This document shows, in pieces, positions 62,401 to 64,000 of a stretch of DNA of 64,000 nt. Positions within the stretch are counted from its first letter, which is position 1. The number at the start of each line of letters is the position of its first letter. The notes under the pieces are model-generated. The model made no database searches, was not told the origin of the DNA, and saw only the letters and a list, made by a program, of their open reading frames with translations. A program made the translations under genes and the position numbers. Origin of the DNA: an uncultured Eisenbergiella sp. (GTDB lineage Bacteria; Bacillota; Clostridia; Lachnospirales; Lachnospiraceae); contig CAJUEL010000007.1 in assembly GCA_910585455.1 (NCBI GenBank), positions 1 through 64,000 on the forward strand, written 5' to 3'.

Positions 62401-62780
62401 GGGTGGCAGCGGGGAGATGGGGAGACGGCTGGCGGCGGGAAGAAGGACCGGACGGAGCAGACGGGACAGGGAGCGGCGGAAAGAGGGGCAGGTGGGGACA
62501 CAGACTGTTTCCAGCCGCATTATCCGGAGCGGGAAATTCCACAAAATGACCGGCTATTCCCAAACGGGACAGGGCGCAAAAAACTCACTGCGTTCAGACA
62601 GTTTTGCGCCCTGTCCCAGGAATATCCTGTCATTTTGGGAATTTCTCCGCTCCGGATAAAAGCGTCAGGAAACAGTCTGTGTCCCCACCTGCCCCTCTTT
62701 CCGCCGCTCCCTGTCCCGTCTGCTCCGTCCGGTCCTTCTTCCCGCCGCCAGCCGTCTCCCCATCTCCCCGCTGCCGCCCT
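62401..62780 (-). repeat. Long hairpin repeat, copy 2
   Basis: Arms 62401-62579 and 62605-62780. The outer 115 or so base pairs are virtually perfect. The core and apical loop match copies 1 and 3 when read on the minus strand (CGGAGAAATTCC, then CTGTCTGAACGCAGTGAG). It lies upstream of the operon promoter, not in its leader. No gene is supported within it. Confidence 0.88.
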
Positions 62781-62863
62781 ATTTCAACCGGAACGTATCC
62801 ACTTCCTGATGCCATAGAATAGAAGCAAAGGAATCCATCCTATATTGTATGAAACTGTTTTTT

Positions 62864-62937
62864 ATGGTAAAATATCGGCAGACATTTTACGGCATCAGGC
62901 GAAGCGTACCATGTCTGCATGCAGATATGGGAAAATT
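62864..62937. repeat. Diverged single unit of the 82-bp repeat
   Basis: It has the GGTAAAATATC hairpin (62866-62891, imperfect) and the ACCATGTCTGCA palindrome half followed by a nearly complementary half (62908-62931), spaced as in 41343-41517. The flanks 62781-62863 and 62938-63082 show nothing else. Confidence 0.72.
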
Positions 62938-63082
62938 ATGACCTCACGACGGTTAGGAATATCCATGCAGGCGCTTCCTCCGGCTCACCATTTACAGGGC
63001 TAAAGAAAATGGCACGCGCCATATTTTCGTCTTGTGGAAATGAAACTTTAGAATAGCAACAGTGATACCTGTGGCGATGTGA

Positions 63083-63539
63083 CTGGTCCGGGGAAAGAAA
63101 CAGATAGCGCGTCAAATGTTGAAGACGGTCAGTGCCGGGGAAAGCAAGCGTTTCACCAGCGGCGGTCAGGGACAACGCATGGCAGTTTTCACCCGGCTTA
63201 TATCCAAAATGGAGAAATTCCCCAAGATGGTTGGGCATTCCTGCGTCAGGGTGCAAAACTGTCTGAACGAAGTGAGTTTCCGCGGGCAACGAGCCAAACG
63301 GGCATGCTTGCATGCACATTTGGCGACTGCCGCGAGAGTCAGCACCCCTATAGGGGTGCTGACTGCGCCCTGACGCGTTTTGGAATGGCCGGCCAGCTTG
63401 ATGGAATTTCCCATTTTGGATATCGCCGGATGAAAACAGCCGTGCGTTGTCCCTGACTGCCGCTGGTGAAACACCTGCTTTTCCCGGCACTGACCGCCTT
63501 CGGCATTTGACGCGCCATCTGTTTCTTTCCCCGGACCAG
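63083..63539 (+). repeat. Long hairpin repeat, copy 3, with an apical insertion
   Basis: Arms 63083-63260 and about 63363-63539 pair over about 175 bases. The core ATCCAAAATGGAGAAATTCC and loop CTGTCTGAACGAAGTGAG match copy 2. About 75 extra bases sit at the tip, including a perfect 26-bp palindrome with half GTCAGCACCCCTA (63339-63364). It ends 52 bases before the LacI start. Confidence 0.85.
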
Positions 63540-63591
63540 GCGCATCAACACAACCATCCTCTGACGCATCATGCATGAAATGGAGCAGAAT

Positions 63592-64000
63592 ATGACTACG
63601 AAAAGAGCAGCCACCATGAAGGACGTGGCAAGGGAAGCCGGTGTTGCCCTCGGTACGGTATCCAAGGTGATCAACGGCATTCCCGTCTCGGAACCAAACA
63701 GAATCAAAGTTGAGAAGGCGATCGAAGCGCTGCATTACGAGGTGAACACCTACGCCCGCGGGCTGAAAACCCAGCGGAGCAATCTGGTGGCGCTGATCAT
63801 TCCCAACACCCACAACCCCTTTTTCGCCTCCTTTGCCGACCACATCGGAGCTGCTCTTTATAAAAGAGGATTAAAACTGCTCCTGTGCTGTGCGGACGGC
63901 ATTCCCGAAAAGGAAATCGATCATCTGAACATGGCGATGAACAACAAGGTGGACGGCGTCATCGCGCTCACCTACTCAGATATCGGAAAATACATCACCA
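63592..64000 (+). CDS. LacI-family regulator, cut by the window end
   Basis: 136 codons are visible: the LacI helix-turn-helix (MKDVAREAGVALGTVSKVIN, residues 9-28), the hinge helix region (YARGLKTQRS) and the start of the effector domain (LVALIIPNTHNPFFASFAD). The C-terminus lies beyond the window. GGAG six bases upstream fixes ATG 63592, although an in-frame ATG exists at 63571. It is divergent from the fructan locus and is the likely ligand-responsive repressor acting on the TGAAACGTTTCA sites. Its leader region is occupied by hairpin copy 3. Confidence 0.9.
   Translation, partial: MTTKRAATMKDVAREAGVALGTVSKVINGIPVSEPNRIKVEKAIEALHYEVNTYARGLKTQRSNLVALIIPNTHNPFFASFADHIGAALYKRGLKLLLCCADGIPEKEIDHLNMAMNNKVDGVIALTYSDIGKYIT

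Noticed and set aside
62936..63843. Minus-strand frames of 184 and 225 codons over hairpin copy 3 and the LacI gene
   Set aside because: They run antisense to the LacI start and through palindromic DNA; the plus-strand LacI reading has a clear domain match.

Overview
The window looks like a chromosomal segment of a spore-forming gut clostridium of the Lachnospiraceae type. Supporting signs are spoVT, a T-box in front of ileS, a glycyl-radical enzyme with its activase, two Lpl/Ytc-type sugar ABC importers each with its own LacI regulator, many glycoside hydrolases (GH32, GH35, GH42, GH127, GH172), strong AGGAGG ribosome sites and moderately high GC. No rRNA, tRNA, CRISPR array, prophage or complete insertion sequence was seen. 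Family names come from reading the translations and recalling the families; no database search was run.

Layout. 1-1.25 kb: an AAA ATPase behind a strong promoter covered by three 20-bp iterons. 1.4-10.7 kb: four tandem ABC exporters (minus), a divergent 50-residue secreted-peptide gene (8778-8930, plus) and, convergent with it, a two-HTH/TPR regulator. The exporter operon and the peptide gene are separated by a perfect 18-bp inverted repeat that places an identical promoter-proximal sequence in front of each. I read this as a candidate peptide-signalling or bacteriocin cassette of RRNPP type, and it is the most interesting system here. 10.8-26.4 kb: mainly housekeeping genes: GNAT-like acyltransferase, ileS with T-box, a UMF1-type MFS transporter, pncB, DegV, a membrane-anchored VanX-like peptidase with a secreted transglutaminase-fold protein, rubredoxin, a ClC antiporter and spoVT.

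26.5-35.5 kb: a galactoside locus (ABC permeases, binding lipoprotein, LacI regulator, GH35, GH42), probably one operon from a consensus promoter at about 35.5 kb. 35.8-44.4 kb: ahcY, a GNAT/alpha-CTD-like/APH fusion, a pRiA4b-ORF3 protein, a DUF1016 nuclease beside a decayed hsdS fragment, a lipoprotein and an AAA/PD-(D/E)XK protein. 44.4-49.5 kb: GH127 with a divergent AraC regulator, then GH172, rhamnose mutarotase and a phosphoesterase. 49.8-50.2 kb: a probable type I toxin-antitoxin pair.

50.3-64 kb: a long minus-strand sugar locus. It comprises two permeases, a binding lipoprotein, an unassigned glycyl-radical enzyme and activase, and three GH32-type proteins. It lies behind a promoter flanked by TGAAACGTTTCA operators and faces a divergent LacI regulator that runs off the window end.

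The intergenic DNA is unusually rich in palindromes. Three 380-460 bp imperfect hairpins (16.5, 62.4 and 63.1 kb) share an apical core but have unrelated lower stems. There is also an 82-bp tandem repeat and a family of short GTTAC/TTCAGAC palindromes scattered between genes.
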